A DNA stretch of 64,000 nt. Origin: Hyposmocoma kahamanoa (taxonomy: Eukaryota > Arthropoda > Insecta > Lepidoptera > Cosmopterigidae). Below are positions 11,709 to 22,407 of the stretch, one piece after another. The DNA lies in NCBI RefSeq assembly GCF_003589595.1, contig NW_020653713.1:6548691-6612690 (forward strand). The letters run 5' to 3'. The notes under the pieces are model-generated. The model had not been told where the DNA came from. It saw only the letters and a program-made list of their open reading frames with translations, and ran no database searches. A program made the translations under genes and the position numbers. Numbering within the stretch: the first letter of the stretch is position 1; each line of letters opens with the position of its first letter.

Positions 11709-11990
11709 GGGACATTAGCTTTATTTCAGAATATTTTTTTTTCCAAATGAAATTAACGCCATTTGAAAAGTATATACCGTGTACTGTGCTCTATTTAGTT
11801 CAATTGTTATAAAAGAAAACATTGGTATATGTAAAGTGCATTTTAATTTTTTGTGAAATTTCGAGGTAAGTTTGTGTTTTTTTCTATCGTGAAAATGTTT
11901 AGGAATCGTGTTTTCACACCGTATACTTATCAGAGTACATATCCTCAATTTTACTATAGATTTTTTTCCAAGGTGATTGAGTCAACACTT
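11709..11990 (+). repeat. Interspersed family C, copy 1
   Basis: Uninterrupted member of a family marked by GCTTTATTTCAGAATAT, GAAATTTCGAGGTAAGTTTG and TAGGAATCGTGTTTTCACAC. Other copies lie at 39250-39420, 41218-41882 and 61648-62912. It serves as the empty-site reference for insertions in the last two. Terminal structure and class were not determined. Confidence 0.75.
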
Positions 11991-12034
11991 CCTCTGTTAT
12001 GCGAAATCAACCAAAGTCATTTGAGGTTGTATAG

Positions 12035-12345
12035 ACTTTTAACCTGAGAGCCGTAAAATTTTGGAACAACTTCCTTATGTATCCATATGTATGTATCAGT
12101 AGCGAATGACAGTTTAGGTAATGTTTAAGCCAATTAGATTTATCAGGTATATTTACTTCAATACAGAATACAAATTTCAACCAGAGAATTGGAATTCCTT
12201 TACACTTTTCCGTAGAATGCGTAAGAAGTCTTCCAAAACCAACAACAAGTCGGCTTGGTGGTCAGGTGTTTTCAGGCATCCAATGTACATTTTTACACAT
12301 TTTCAGTTTTCCAATTTAAATACCCTTCTTTCTCCGTTCTACGAC
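12035..12345 (-). mobile_element. Degenerate LINE fragment, same family as 58640-59440
   Basis: Blocks GAGCCGTAAAATT...ACTTCCTTA and AATACAAATTT...TTCCTTTACACTTTTC...GGTCAGGT align in order with 58660-58740 and 59320-59440. The coding centre is deleted. It is a dead internal-deletion derivative on the minus strand. Confidence 0.6.
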
Positions 12346-12454
12346 TGACACAGTAATTTTAAGCCTGTTGTCACTTTAAACAACACGATTTTGCAATGTT
12401 TCTGCTGGTATAGTGGTACCTATTATAGTCCTGAGGATTTACATTACAGTAGAA

Positions 12455-12735
12455 GCAGAAGAGCAGTAAAGCTCCTTGTGAAAGAGTTCGTCCAGAGAAG
12501 TACTGCCACCTTACCTATTTCTGCAGCCGAGCAGTAATGTGTATGTATTGGTGCTGGTGAAATTACAGGCATATGGGACTTGTCAACTTACGTCTCAGGG
12601 TGTCGGGCGCAGTGGCAGTGCCTCCCAGATCTTTGTGATTAAAGCTCTGAGTGGCACTACAATTGTTAGGGACAGGCGTGCCGCTTACTACGACATGCGA
12701 CTTTTTCGTTCCGTCACTTAGTATTATAAAAAAAA
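12455..12735 (+). repeat. SINE A copy, near full length
   Basis: Sense copy ending TATTATAAAAAAAATC. It lacks the segment between the AGCAGTAATGTG block and the GGTGCTGGTG block. Confidence 0.85.
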
Positions 12736-12879
12736 TCTACTAACGAAAACCATTTACACTTACAAGCGTACCTTATATATATACTACTACAGAAGAATTT
12801 TAAAAATATCGTGGACGGATAGTGTGATCATTTAGTATTGCAGGTGGTGAATAAGAAATTAAAGGTCTTATATAAAACG

Positions 12880-13130
12880 CAAACTACAGTACTTTGGTCA
12901 TATAATGCGTAATAATAAATACGACCTACTCCGACTAATTATGAAAGGAAAGACACACAGAAAGCGACCACCTGGAAGAAGGCGTACTTCGTGGCTTAAG
13001 AATCTAAGGACATGGTTCAACCTGAGCGCAAGATCCTTGATCGGTGCAGCTGTGTCTAAAATACGGATAGCCCTAACGATAGCCGACCTCCGGTAGGAGA
13101 TGGCACCTCGAGGAGATAAAAAAAATATCT
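12880..13130 (+). mobile_element. LINE ORF2 C-terminal fragment
   Basis: The frame from about 12893 reads FGHIMRNNKYDLLRLIMKGK, then GRRRTSWLKNLRTWFNLSAR and KIRIALTIADLR, stopping at 13094-13096. This GRRR...SWLKNLR...W module is a recurrent C-terminal tail of insect non-LTR retrotransposon polyproteins. The clade was not assigned. The piece keeps an open frame of 63 codons but has no RT core and no 5' end. Confidence 0.7.
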
Positions 13131-13196
13131 AACATGAAACTGGAAATATCCAGAAGTACTTATATTAAACACGCCTTTTAGTACCTATAAAATAAA

Positions 13197-13424
13197 ATGT
13201 GTATTTTTAACACGCGTATTCAGCTAGCATGCTTAATTTGTCTTAGCAGTGGCATTGTAAGGTCGATAACATTGGACGCCATCCCTTATTTGTATTCAGC
13301 TGATGATCTGACGAGAGAGCTGATGGTGACAGACGAATCGATTTCCGGACTTATGTCTAAATGGAATAATCGAGACAACGACTGGTTTTTTCGAAAGAAA
13401 CTTTTAAAAAGCTATGGATATCAT
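13197..13424 (+). CDS. Unidentified short ORF with a signal-peptide-like start
   Basis: ATG at 13197 opens a frame whose first residues (MCIFNTRIQLACLICLSSGI) could be a short hydrophobic leader. A charged region with SADDLTRELMVTDESISGLM and a dibasic-like RKK follow. After about 13425 the frame runs into a common repeat and ends at 13509-13511, so the true end is unknown. No protein family was recognised. It may be a host exon, an old retroelement frame or chance. Confidence 0.25.
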
Positions 13425-13515
13425 CCACCCACCCATTTTATACGTCTCACTGCTGAGCACGGGTCTCTTCTCAGAAAAGGGCCACCGCCACGTTGGTCCA
13501 ATGATGCTTGAGGTC
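13425..13515 (+). repeat. Retroelement fragment (CTCACTGCTGAGCAC motif)
   Basis: CTCACTGCTGAGCACGGGTC followed by TCTCAGAA resembles a sequence that recurs in lepidopteran interspersed repeats. Assignment rests on recall of the motif only. Confidence 0.4.
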
Positions 13516-13724
13516 TTTGCTGTTGGTAACCGTTTTTGACGTGCAGGAATTTTTGCACCGAAAAGCTCAATGTACATTTAAAATTAAATTTCGCTCATAC
13601 ATTCCGAGAAATTCAGAGGTATGAGATCGGATACAAACCTATGGCCTCTGCTTGAGGAGCGATAGGTCAATACGGCCTATATAGCTATGGTTAACATAAT
13701 AAATTGTCTATACTTGTTTTTAAC

Positions 13725-13937
13725 AGCCTCTGTGGCCGAACGGTTACCATGTCGGATTGCCACGAGGTCCCAGGTTCGATTCCCTGGCCGGGAGAAATAT
13801 TTGTATGGCCTACATTTATTTCTCTTGTGAGTTTGGGCGTAATTTGTGGTTGTCTATGTGTGTCCATGGCACCCGCGACACAAGATTTCCCTAGTGCGGG
13901 GCTATGTTGGGTTTGTCCGTTATTATTATTATTACTA
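13725..13937 (+). repeat. tRNA-derived SINE with (ATT)n tail, copy 2
   Basis: Head GCCTCTGTGGCCGAACGGTT, box B GGTTCGATTCCC, and a (TTA)n tail at 13919-13937. Near full length. Confidence 0.9.
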
Positions 13938-14104
13938 GTCATAGAAGCAGTGAGCCTACGGTCGGCGGACTAAAGCACATAAAGTCAACATATAGTAACG
14001 ACGATCACAGAATACATAACTTAATTAATCACGGATATATTTTATTCAGCTGAAGTCCTAAATGTTTACTTTACCTACTTTTAGTTGAGAATTATGTGTC
14101 CTTG

Positions 14105-14325
14105 ACATGTGATGTTTTATTATCACCAATTGGGTTTATGTGGAGCGACTGATTGGCCGAGAATGGGCAAAAGAAGCGTCGGGCACCCTTGCAACAGCAA
14201 GGTGGGTCGACGACATAGTACGCGTCGCGAGGCGTCAATGGATGCGGTTAGCACAGGACCGTGGTGGATGGCACAAACTTTGGGAGGCCTTACCTAGCAG
14301 TGGGTGAAATCAGCCTGTAGAAGAT
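14105..14325 (+). mobile_element. RTE-type LINE 3' end
   Basis: One frame reads RWVDDIVRVARRQWMRLAQD then RGGWHKLWEAL, the C-terminus typical of RTE-clade reverse transcriptases. The preceding frame (PRMGKRSVG) is offset by a frameshift. The element ends near GTAGAAGATGATGG. 5'-truncated and inactive. Confidence 0.8.
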
Positions 14326-14885
14326 GATGGGTTTATGTCATATCTATTGGGACTTGCTTCTGTTCACTTGCGTATTGTATCCAAATTAAAGCAGAAAAGG
14401 TTGTTTGCTTCAATTAACGAGTGGTAAAAGTATGTTTGTTTTAAATAAAACTTGACTAATTATAAATACGGTTCTGTTAACTCAACGAACAAGAAACAAC
14501 CGCATCCGAGTTTAAAAATTTAACGATCTTGTTCAAAGCAGCACCTAATACGGGTTAAATATGGGCTAATTAACCGTTTTCGGCTAGGAAGCCATTACAC
14601 ACGGGATGTGGACTTTATGGACGAATCTGTCTTGGAAATCTTTTAACTATGTGATTCGTAATTGAAGAAATTTTGATAATGAGATTGGAATGCTTTTGAT
14701 TTTTGTTTTTATTTCAACTAACAAAGAGTTTCTAAAAACAAAAAAGGAATCAAAGAGGTTTTCACTTATGCGGCTATTATTTAGCATTACGGTAAAGGTA
14801 AAGGAAATGATTAGTTATATCCTTAAAAAACGTCTACCGTTTTCTTTTTTTTCTCAGTCTGTGTGTTTGTCCCATTTATTTTTAT
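14326..14885. other. No recognised feature
   Basis: AT-rich, with no coding-like frame. Confidence 0.45.
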
Positions 14886-15367
14886 GATACCAGGTGCAGG
14901 TTAGCGACACGCTTGTCCATAGCAGTTGCAATACCTGTTAATTAACTGCCTCCGTGGCCGAACGGTTATCATGCCGCCGGGCTACCACGCAGAGGTCCCA
15001 GGTTCGATTCCCGGGCCGGGACAAATATTTGTATGTATTTTATCTCGCGAGTTTGGGTGTAATTTGTAGTTGTCTATGTGTGTGTCCATGGCACCCGCGA
15101 AACAAGTTGAGTGTGTGTGTTATTGAGTGTGCGTGCAAAAAAATACCATTCAGAGCTTTAAATCGCTAGATCTTCGGGTCACTGCCTCTGCGCGCGTCAC
15201 CCTGAGACATAAGTTGTTGTCTCATGTGCCTGTAATTTCACCAGCACCCTTACCTTTCTAAACCGGAACGCAGTAATGCTCACATTAGTGCATGGAGGCA
15301 GAAATGGGTAAGATGGCAGTACTTCTCTGGACGAACTCTTTCACAAGGACCTCTACAGCTACTAATC
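14886..15367 (-). repeat. SINE A copy interrupted by a tRNA-SINE
   Basis: SINE A pieces at 14886-14935 and 15148-15367 flank a tRNA-derived SINE. The second piece resumes at ATTCAGAGCTTTAAATC, exactly where the first leaves the family alignment. Confidence 0.85.
14936..15141 (+). repeat. tRNA-derived SINE, copy 3, with target duplication
   Basis: Inserted in SINE A. AATACC occurs at 14930-14935 and again at 15142-15147, a 6-bp target duplication. Head CTGCCTCCGTGGCCGAACGG and box B GGTTCGATTCCCGG are well preserved. The (ATT)n tail is replaced by an A-run. Confidence 0.88.
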
Positions 15368-16429
15368 TAAGTAAACAATCCCCCTCGTATGTTTACGCTC
15401 TTCTCGTTGTGGGCTTTACTCCCGTTCTCTGCCCAATATCCACCCGAAACAATTACTGTCATATAAGTAATACTCGACTAAATTAAAAAACGCAAGATGC
15501 GAATGAAGCTTCGAGAGGTCTAGGTCTTCGAGAGGGTTCTCAGTTCGAGAATTACTTATTTGATGGATATCAGACGGAGAACGGGAGCAGACATCAGGGA
15601 CCTTACCATGAACTCTTATTACAGTTCCGTATAGGTTCGTAACGACTAAAAAGCGGAATGGTGATATGCACTTCGTGTAGCGCTGTCTCACAACGATTCG
15701 TTCAGGTCCTAAATTAAATCGTAATAAGAGCTCATGATAAGGCCCCAGGTCTTTTTGATAGTCTAGCTACTGATTGTGAAAGATCGGGAACAATATTTTT
15801 AGCATCCACTATCTTCATATATGTACCGTTTACTTAAATGAAAAAGGTTGTGACTTTTTAATTTAGTTTGTCACTAACTATTACTAAATAGCAGTCAGCG
15901 AGGTTAAAATGAAAACCACGCTTCTAAATCAGACTTGTAGTTATGCTTATTTTAATAATATGCATTTAGCGTGAAACAGTGCAGTGCACATTACGTTTGG
16001 CTGCATTCCCCTCGAATTCTGTTGTAAATGCCATGTTTATCAACATTTCAAAACTGTCAAACGTGTATTTATTATACGTAGAACACATGATTTGCGACGG
16101 TACCAACCTCGAAGACGTACGTTTCCTTCGGTTTACACTTAATAAGTTTTTTTGGAGTAAATATTTAGGTGATTTGGCGGAAGCTTTTAATTCTTTGTAT
16201 GGAATTATTCTTTGTAAAAACATCTATGAGTTTCCAGAATAGAAATAAATATATAATAACTTTTTATAGAAAAAGCGACCTCATAATTTTTCTTAATCGT
16301 ATTCTCTGTGTTTTATTCTCATTGGAATTACATCTATGTTCCAAGTTTTATTGAAATCACTTAACGGAAAATGTGTGAAATTCAATGAATTCATTCAACG
16401 CATTCATCATCTAATATGGCATCTTTGGA
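15368..16429. other. No gene; diffuse inverted repeat
   Basis: CTCCCGTTCTCTGCCCAATATCC near 15419 and its partial reverse complement near 15560-15600 suggest an eroded foldback. Nothing else was recognised. Confidence 0.4.
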
Positions 16430-16808
16430 AGTGTAACCATCATCATCACAACCGCCGGAAGACGTCCTCTGCTAAACTTAACCTCCCCTAAAGATTTACA
16501 GACTAGAATTACCTGCTGTGCTTACCAGGTCATCCGTTCATCTAGTAGGGGGCCGTCCCACTGAACGCCTTTCGGTACGTGGTCTCCATTTGAGAACCTT
16601 TCTGCCCCAACGGTCGTCAGTTCTACGAGGTATTTGCTCTGCCCATTGTCACTTCAACTTGCTAATCCTTTGAGATATGTTGGTGACTTTCGTTCTTCTA
16701 CGGATCTCCTCATTTTTTATTCGATCACGTAGAGAAATGCCGAGCTTTGCTCGCTCCATAGTTCGTTGAGTGACTTTGTGCTTTTTTATCAGGTCCATAG
16801 TAAGTCAC
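16430..16808 (-). mobile_element. RTE-type LINE ORF2 C-terminal fragment
   Basis: The minus strand reads HKVTQRTMERAKLGISLRDR, then IKNEEIRRRTKVTNISQRIS, then KLK-stop-QWAE. This MERA.LG.SLRDRI...R.TKV.DI...RISKLKWQWAGHI pattern marks RTE-clade reverse-transcriptase tails. The in-frame stop replaces the conserved W of KLKWQW, so it is a pseudogene. The 3' end carries a short ATC run at 16439-16446. Confidence 0.88.
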
Positions 16809-16814
16809 CACCTC

Positions 16815-16995
16815 TAAAAGCTGTGGAGGTGGAATATTATATTCAAATTTGAATTGGACCACTGCTGAGATATTCCTTTTCCAACAAAAAAAAAAGATCG
16901 AACTCGGTTAACACGTGTCGGAGTAATCGCGTAACGTACACAAAACAAATACAGACGAATTGAGAACCTCCTCCTTTTTTGAAGTCGGTTTAACC
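16815..16995 (+). mobile_element. LINE 3' UTR with conserved lepidopteran tail
   Basis: Contains GATCGAACTCGG, ACAGACGAATTGAGAACCTC and TTTGAAGTCGG. The same tail recurs at 30941-30995 and 42640-42705. Its start (GGTGGAATATTATATTCAAA) matches a block at 39966-40010. Confidence 0.7.
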
Positions 16996-17018
16996 GCAAG
17001 TTTAGGTTTTGCAATAGT

Positions 17019-17175
17019 CAAAGTCAAAGTCAAAGATTATTTATTCCATAGGTAAAATAAATTTACACTTGAAAACGTCACATTTAAGCTACTGCTCGTT
17101 CACTACGCTGACCTCCCTGAGAAGAACGAGCAAGAAACTCTAGGGATTGCTCTTTTCAAATAAACTTAAATGCTA
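17019..17175 (-). mobile_element. LINE fragment with TCAAAG tail
   Basis: Starts with TCAAAGTCAAAGTCAAAG (tail repeat, so the element lies on minus) and contains CCTGAGAAGAACGAGCAAGA and GGGATTGCTCTTTT, landmarks of a widespread lepidopteran LINE end. Truncated. Confidence 0.7.
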
Positions 17176-19101
17176 TGGAATACACTTTGAATAAAATTTG
17201 TGTGGATTCTGGAGCCATAGTAGTAGTCTTTTTCAGGTTGGATAAACACCTAACCCAACTTTATTAAGATTTATTTGGACTAGCAGTCATTCAAATTATG
17301 CAAACACAAATTCTACATAATATACAAACTCGTACTTCTCTTCATCATCAATTTTATTGATTCAATTATGGCTTACTAATATTTTATTTAGACATTGTTT
17401 TGTATATTACAAACCGGATTACAAATGACCTAACGGAATTTAAAAGCGATATTACTATTTCGCTTTTACAAACATGCCTGACAGGAATCTACACCTGTCT
17501 ATAGACGACGTTGCGTCGTCGTTTTGGAGTCCTTCACTTTTAAGTGCGCTAACTTACTACTATTGGCAGCCATATAATACTATCTTAGGCTCGTTTCTCA
17601 CTATAAAATTATCTATTGTGTAAATCGATACCACCGTTGTTCAACTCTGTACCCTGTATTTGGTTATAACGGCTATAACGACCCACATAGTTGTACGGTT
17701 GGTAATAAACTGCCTGCTTTGTACTGTGTATATCGAGTAATACGTTATTAGATTTGTAGCTTGTCATACTTGCCGTTTTTGGTTTGATAATGTTTGTAAT
17801 ATAAGCATATTACAAACATTACAATATATTTGATTTATTCCCTTTGAAGTCGGTTCTTATTTTTAAAATGGTCAATAGGGTTGAATTTTCTATTTGGAGA
17901 GTGACAATAACTATGACACTATCATTATAAATAATAATAGCACAATATCAGTAAATATTTGCTTGTAACATTGTGTCCTATCGTTCCCGTATTTAGTTTA
18001 ATAGGTCAACGTTATTTTATACCACAATATCAATTTATGTTGGTCGAATAACTTTTTGTTCTTATAATTACGTATTAGCTATATAAAACTAGTGAAATGA
18101 TGGTTAATAGCTACATTTAGGTTATTTCCTAATTTTGTTTCACTTTGTAATCATGTGTTTTTTAAGTCAGTAAACATCGTGTTCCAATTGTTATTCTATA
18201 AAAATATAAAAGTTGGGAAACAAACGACTCTTTACCTCCTTATATGCTTTCTCATAAAGCTTGTTATGTTAGATTTCGGCTCTTATCGTGTTGCGAAATA
18301 TCAAAGGATTTTCCGAATTTCTTTCACTGATCACAGGAGCGTCGAAACTGCCCTTGTAGCACTACCATTCTAGGGTACCAGCTCCAAAAGCAATTCCCCA
18401 GCATTCCATTATAATATGGAATTGATTGTAGTGACTTCCAGTAGGTTTGTATATTTAGCAGGCGTTGTTTATTATCCGTATCTGTAGTAAATATTAGTAA
18501 TAATTTATTTATTATGCATGTGAATGTCCGGCATTGCCAAATTTGGCGTCGCCTTAAATGTTTAACAGCCCGTTAAGTCGTCATTTGTTTAATTTATTTT
18601 GATTGTATTGGTATTAAAAATGTTATTTTATATTTGTTTATTTTGGTTTTGTCGTTGTTTGTGTTCAGTTTTCACTTTTTGTCTGTTTGGTTTTTCAAAT
18701 ATCTTTTGAAGTTATTAATTTTAACTTTCATTCGGATTAGAAAAGTTTAAAGAGGTTTTTAAGGATTCTTTGTTGAGAAGTTGAACTCAAGGAAATCTCG
18801 CTCTTATTATTGCACAAACGTCTGTATCTGTGTATAATGCCCTGTTAACTGTTTTGATAACTTAAAGTGTTTTTTTTTTGTAATGGCTACAGTAACATTA
18901 AATCTACTACCAAAAATACTGTAGTGTTGAAATCACGAAATGCGACATTTTAAAAATGTTTATATATTACATATGGAATTTTTATGCTTTCGCTATTGCT
19001 ACACAATAGCAAATGAAATTATTTTCTTTAGATCTAAATCGCGTGTAGTTGTTTTTTAGGACATTTTGCCGCTCTCATGGCCACGGTTGACTGAGATGGT
19101 A
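17176..19101. other. Long AT-rich non-coding interval
   Basis: About 1.9 kb with no coding-like frame. The only structure seen is a perfect 14-bp inverted repeat at 17789-17802/17807-17820 with a 4-base loop. Confidence 0.5.
17789..17820. repeat. Perfect 14-bp inverted repeat, 4-base loop
   Basis: AATGTTTGTAATAT is followed by AAGC and the exact reverse complement. Confidence 0.85.
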
Positions 19102-19141
19102 AAGTCATCAACTAGTGGTATACACAACTAGTTGATGACTT
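19102..19141. repeat. Perfect 15-bp inverted repeat, 10-base loop
   Basis: AAGTCATCAACTAGT at 19102-19116 and its exact reverse complement at 19127-19141. Confidence 0.85.
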
Positions 19142-19244
19142 ATATTTATAAGATTGGTTTGAATTAATATTAGAGAACGATGGATTGTTTAATAAAATAA
19201 ATATACGAGATTTAGATCTAAAAAAATTGTTTCTATTTCCAATG

Positions 19245-19412
19245 TTTATATTACATTTATGTCTGTCTAACAAAAAAGGTGTGAAATGGGATTTATATCA
19301 TATTGTTACGATACAAAATCCATTGAATTGTGACCAATTCGATTTTAATCGATATTCAACGGCTTATAATTAAAATAACTACAAAGAAAACTTTAAATAT
19401 ATTGGGAATATA
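19245..19412. repeat. Local direct duplication, unit 1
   Basis: Shares GTCTGTCTAACAAAA, GATACAAAATC, CAACGGCTTAT and AACTACAAAGAAAACTT in the same order and spacing with 19652-19815. The copies have diverged by scattered substitutions. Confidence 0.8.
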
Positions 19413-19432
19413 TATATTTTTTTACAATATCA

Positions 19433-19648
19433 AGTGACGGGACGAACAAGTCTTGCGCCTGATGGTAAGCCACACGCCTGTCCATAACAGATGCAGTGCC
19501 ACTTAGAGCGTTAAATCGCAAAGATCTGAGGGGCACTGCCACCTTGAGACACAAGTTGACAAGTCCTATGTGCCTGTAATTTCACCAGCACCCTTCAAAA
19601 CCGGTACACAGTAATTCTGACATTACTTCCCTGGACGAACTCTTTTAT
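19433..19648 (-). repeat. SINE A copy between the duplicated units
   Basis: Begins AAGTGACGGGACGAACAAGT. It lacks part of the middle and the terminal GCTCTACTGCTACTAAA. Confidence 0.85.
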
Positions 19649-19651
19649 ATT

Positions 19652-19815
19652 ACAATGTCTGTCTGTCTGTCTAACAAAATAGGTGTGAAATAGGATTTGT
19701 ATTATATTGTTACAATACAAAATCAATTGAATTGTGGTTAATTTGATTTTATTCGATTTTCAACGGCTTATGATTAAAATAACTACAAAGAAAACTTAGA
19801 ATATATGGGGAATAT
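19652..19815. repeat. Local direct duplication, unit 2
   Basis: Second copy of the 19245-19412 segment in direct orientation, with an expanded GTCT run at its left end. Confidence 0.8.
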
Positions 19816-19825
19816 AATGTGTACT

Positions 19826-20015
19826 TTTAAGGGCGCTGGTGAAACTAGAGGCATGTGGGAGTGTGGGGTGACGGGTGCAGTGGCGGTGCCCCTTAATTAT
19901 TTCAGATTTAGTGTGTGTGTGTGTGTTTTAGATTTAGGAGTGGCACTGCATTTGTATCGAACACCAGCAGGCGCACAACTTGTTCGTCCCCTCATTTGAT
20001 ACACACAAAAAAAGT
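19826..20015 (+). repeat. SINE A copy, 5'-truncated
   Basis: Starts at GGGCGCTGGTGAAACTAGAG and ends with an A-run. It contains a (GT)n expansion at 19911-19926. Confidence 0.8.
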
Positions 20016-20537
20016 ATATAAGTACATCCTAACAATTCTATGTATAACGGCATTTTTACCATGGAATTATTAAAATTGTACCGACATTTATACCTGATAA
20101 ATGACGGTCGTAATTTTGATTGATTACGATTGTAATTATAATCAATTTAATTGTAATTACTCACGATGCAAATGCTCTTATAGCGGTGCTTTAGCACAGT
20201 AATAATAGCACTGTTTACTAAAGGTTGTATAATGCAATAATTGTACATGATTATCTAGTGTGCCAGTCTAAATATGGATTGAAGAATGTTGAAGAGATAC
20301 CTTATGTAGGTATTTGAATTATGTGCGTGTTTCGTATTAAATATGATAAAGTTGTTTCTAAAAATTGCTTACGGTGATTATTGTGTCCATCATGTATGTT
20401 ATTGAATTTTATGTAATCAAAGAGCACAGGTTTTTGTTGACGCAACTAGAAGACTGCTTTGCGATTGCTAGCAGAGCGTACTCATTTCACAATCCCCTGC
20501 CATCTCGCTGCAAAAAAAGCAAACAATGGTTTTTGCG
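20016..20537. other. No recognised feature
   Basis: AT-rich, with no coding-like frame. Confidence 0.45.
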
Positions 20538-20640
20538 TCAAGTCATTTGTTGGGCAGATGCGTTGCGCCGCGCAGCAGTGGCCGGATGCGCCCGCGCACC
20601 GCCTCTCGCTACTGCAACTCCGTCACCGCTGATGTGAACT
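20538..20640. other. GC-rich island, possible coding remnant
   Basis: A 100-bp CpG-rich block in AT-rich DNA, open on both strands. Minus reads VHISGDGVAVARGGARAHPA; plus reads MRCAAQQWPDAPAHRLSLLQ then stops. The word GCGCCCGCGCACCGC also occurs at about 31408. Nature unknown. Confidence 0.25.
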
Positions 20641-20727
20641 TTGTGGTTTAACGGTAGATGCTTTACTTTGAAGTAAATAAACAAGCCTCTTTTGTTATAA
20701 TATGGAGGCAGCCTTGAAGATGTACTG

Positions 20728-20940
20728 ATAAATAAATAACGCATATACTGATAGCCCCGCACTAGGAAAACCCTGCGTCACTGGTGCCAGAGACGCACTC
20801 ATAGACAACCATCAATTACACCCAAACTCACGAGAGAAATGACTGTAGGCCAGATAAATATTTTTCTCGGTCCGGGAATCGAACCTGGGACCTCTGCGTG
20901 GCAGACCAGCATCGTAACGTTTCGGCCAAGATAGGCAGTT
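20728..20940 (-). repeat. tRNA-derived SINE, copy 4
   Basis: Minus-strand copy with box B read as GGTTCGATTCCCGG. The box A region is altered (CTTGGCCGAAACG). The tail is AATAAATAA rather than (ATT)n. Confidence 0.85.
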
Positions 20941-21606
20941 ATAAAGTAAATCGGTTTGCCTAGTATCCATCTTTTCTCGAATGTGAAGTACTCTGATGGT
21001 TCAAGTATAATCAATGCTATTGGTCGTGTTCAAATTCATACACATTTTGGTTCTGTCATTGGTTGTCTGTCAAATTGGTCGTAACATCAATTAAGCGCGG
21101 GATCAAGAAACCCGCCATCAGACCGGCAATAACTACGCGGAGTGCTTTCACGGTGCTTTCAGTCTTTCACGGAAAGTACTACATTTCTCATCTGATACTG
21201 GTTTACCACTTATAAGTTTATACAGTGCTAACGTGCGACCTTTAGATATTCAACAATTGCCGCACTACAACTACACGTTGTTACTACAAACTTAATGACA
21301 ATCGGGTTATTAGATGGACGGATGCGTGTTGCAATTTGTATATGTAAATATAACTATAGTTTGCGCGAAATTCATCTCCTACAGTCTGTTGGTTTTAGGC
21401 AATATTAAGGCAGGCACGTATAATTGCATAAACCAGTTCAAAAGTTCGTTGGTTCTCGGCTTCACTGAATTACGCTGTAGATTATTGCACAAAATAAATT
21501 GCAACTTTTTACTTTGCTTTCATAAAAACCAATCAATAACTACAATTAATCTAGCACAAATAATTCTATAGATTTTATTTCTTAAATGTTATTAATAAAT
21601 GATTCT
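20941..21606. other. No recognised repeat
   Basis: Mostly AT-rich. The last 35 bases before 21607 contain, on the minus strand, a stop-proximal AATAAA (see 21607-21775). Confidence 0.4.
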
Positions 21607-21775
21607 CTAACGCACTTCTCGGGTTTGGACGACAACAAAACGATTCCAGGCACCCACTCCGTTTTCGTAGAATTGTAGCATCCGGCGCCTGGGCAGTACC
21701 CCTTCCGGCTGCACTATTATGTCATATGTCTCTGGGAGTTGATTACTGCTAAAGTTTTTAATGTACGATAAGCCT
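21607..21775 (-). CDS. Candidate 3'-terminal exon, unidentified protein
   Basis: The minus strand reads NQLPETYDIIVQPEGVLPRR then RMLQFYENGVGAWNRFVVVQ and TREVR, stop. Composition is GC-higher than the flanks. An AATAAA polyadenylation-type signal lies about 30 bases past the stop. Possible 3' splice sites (TTTAG, CCCAG) lie upstream at about 21735-21750. Further upstream the frame enters SINE A, so only the terminal part is considered. No family was recognised. It may equally be an old retroelement frame. Confidence 0.35.
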
Positions 21776-21821
21776 ACGTTTTTCTTTCTGATCAATAAGG
21801 TGTTAAGAATAGTGCCATAAA

Positions 21822-21987
21822 AAAGAGGGACACTGCCACTGCGCCTGTCGTCCTGAGACATAAGTTGACAAGTTCCATCTGTCTTTACACTAGCACCCTT
21901 CAAAACTGAAACGCAGTAATGCTCACATTACCGCTTGGCGGAAGAAATAGGTAAGGTGGCAGTACTTTCCTGGACAAACACTTAAAC
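21822..21987 (-). repeat. SINE A copy, partial
   Basis: Contains GGGACACTGCCACTGCGCC through GGTAAGGTGGCAGTACTT. Both ends are missing. Confidence 0.85.
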
Positions 21988-22014
21988 TATTTCATTATTA
22001 ACATGTCAAGATAG

Positions 22015-22165
22015 TTCTTAGAACCATTATACAAGGGGAGATCGAATGTAAAAGGGGCAGGCAGACGAAGATATTTAGATCAGATGGGACGCTAAACAGA
22101 GATGGTTGGCGATTATTTCACCGACAAGAGTCTAGATCTTAAATATAAAGAAGAAGACGTACGTT
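22015..22165 (+). mobile_element. Short LINE-like ORF fragment
   Basis: GGGGAGATCGAATGTAAAAGGGGCAGGCAGACG reads IQGEIECKRGRQT in one frame. The GKIEGKRGRGR-type basic motif is common near the C-terminus of non-LTR retrotransposon proteins. Frames break quickly. Confidence 0.4.
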
Positions 22166-22347
22166 TATCTAAGATCTCAACTGATGTTAAGTGAAGGTGT
22201 GGACGGATGAGGTACCTGGTTTCAAAAATATTCAGGTTACATCTTCAGATTACAAAACAAACTGAGGTTGCATCGTTCGAAAAACACAGAACACGGCAAA
22301 GAGTTTTACTGATTGTCTATGTGCGTAAGGGGTACTTGAAAATGGAT

Positions 22348-22407
22348 AGTTTTCTGTAAACACTCGTGAATTTGTTTGAACAAATTCATAAGTGTTTATA
22401 GAAAATT
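22348..22407. repeat. 60-bp near-perfect palindrome
   Basis: 29-base arms (22348-22376 and 22379-22407) around a 2-base centre. All four mismatches are of the type that become G-U pairs in RNA from this strand. Confidence 0.85.

Noticed and set aside
22348..22407. microRNA precursor
   Set aside because: A 2-base centre leaves no usable terminal loop, and the pairing is too complete.
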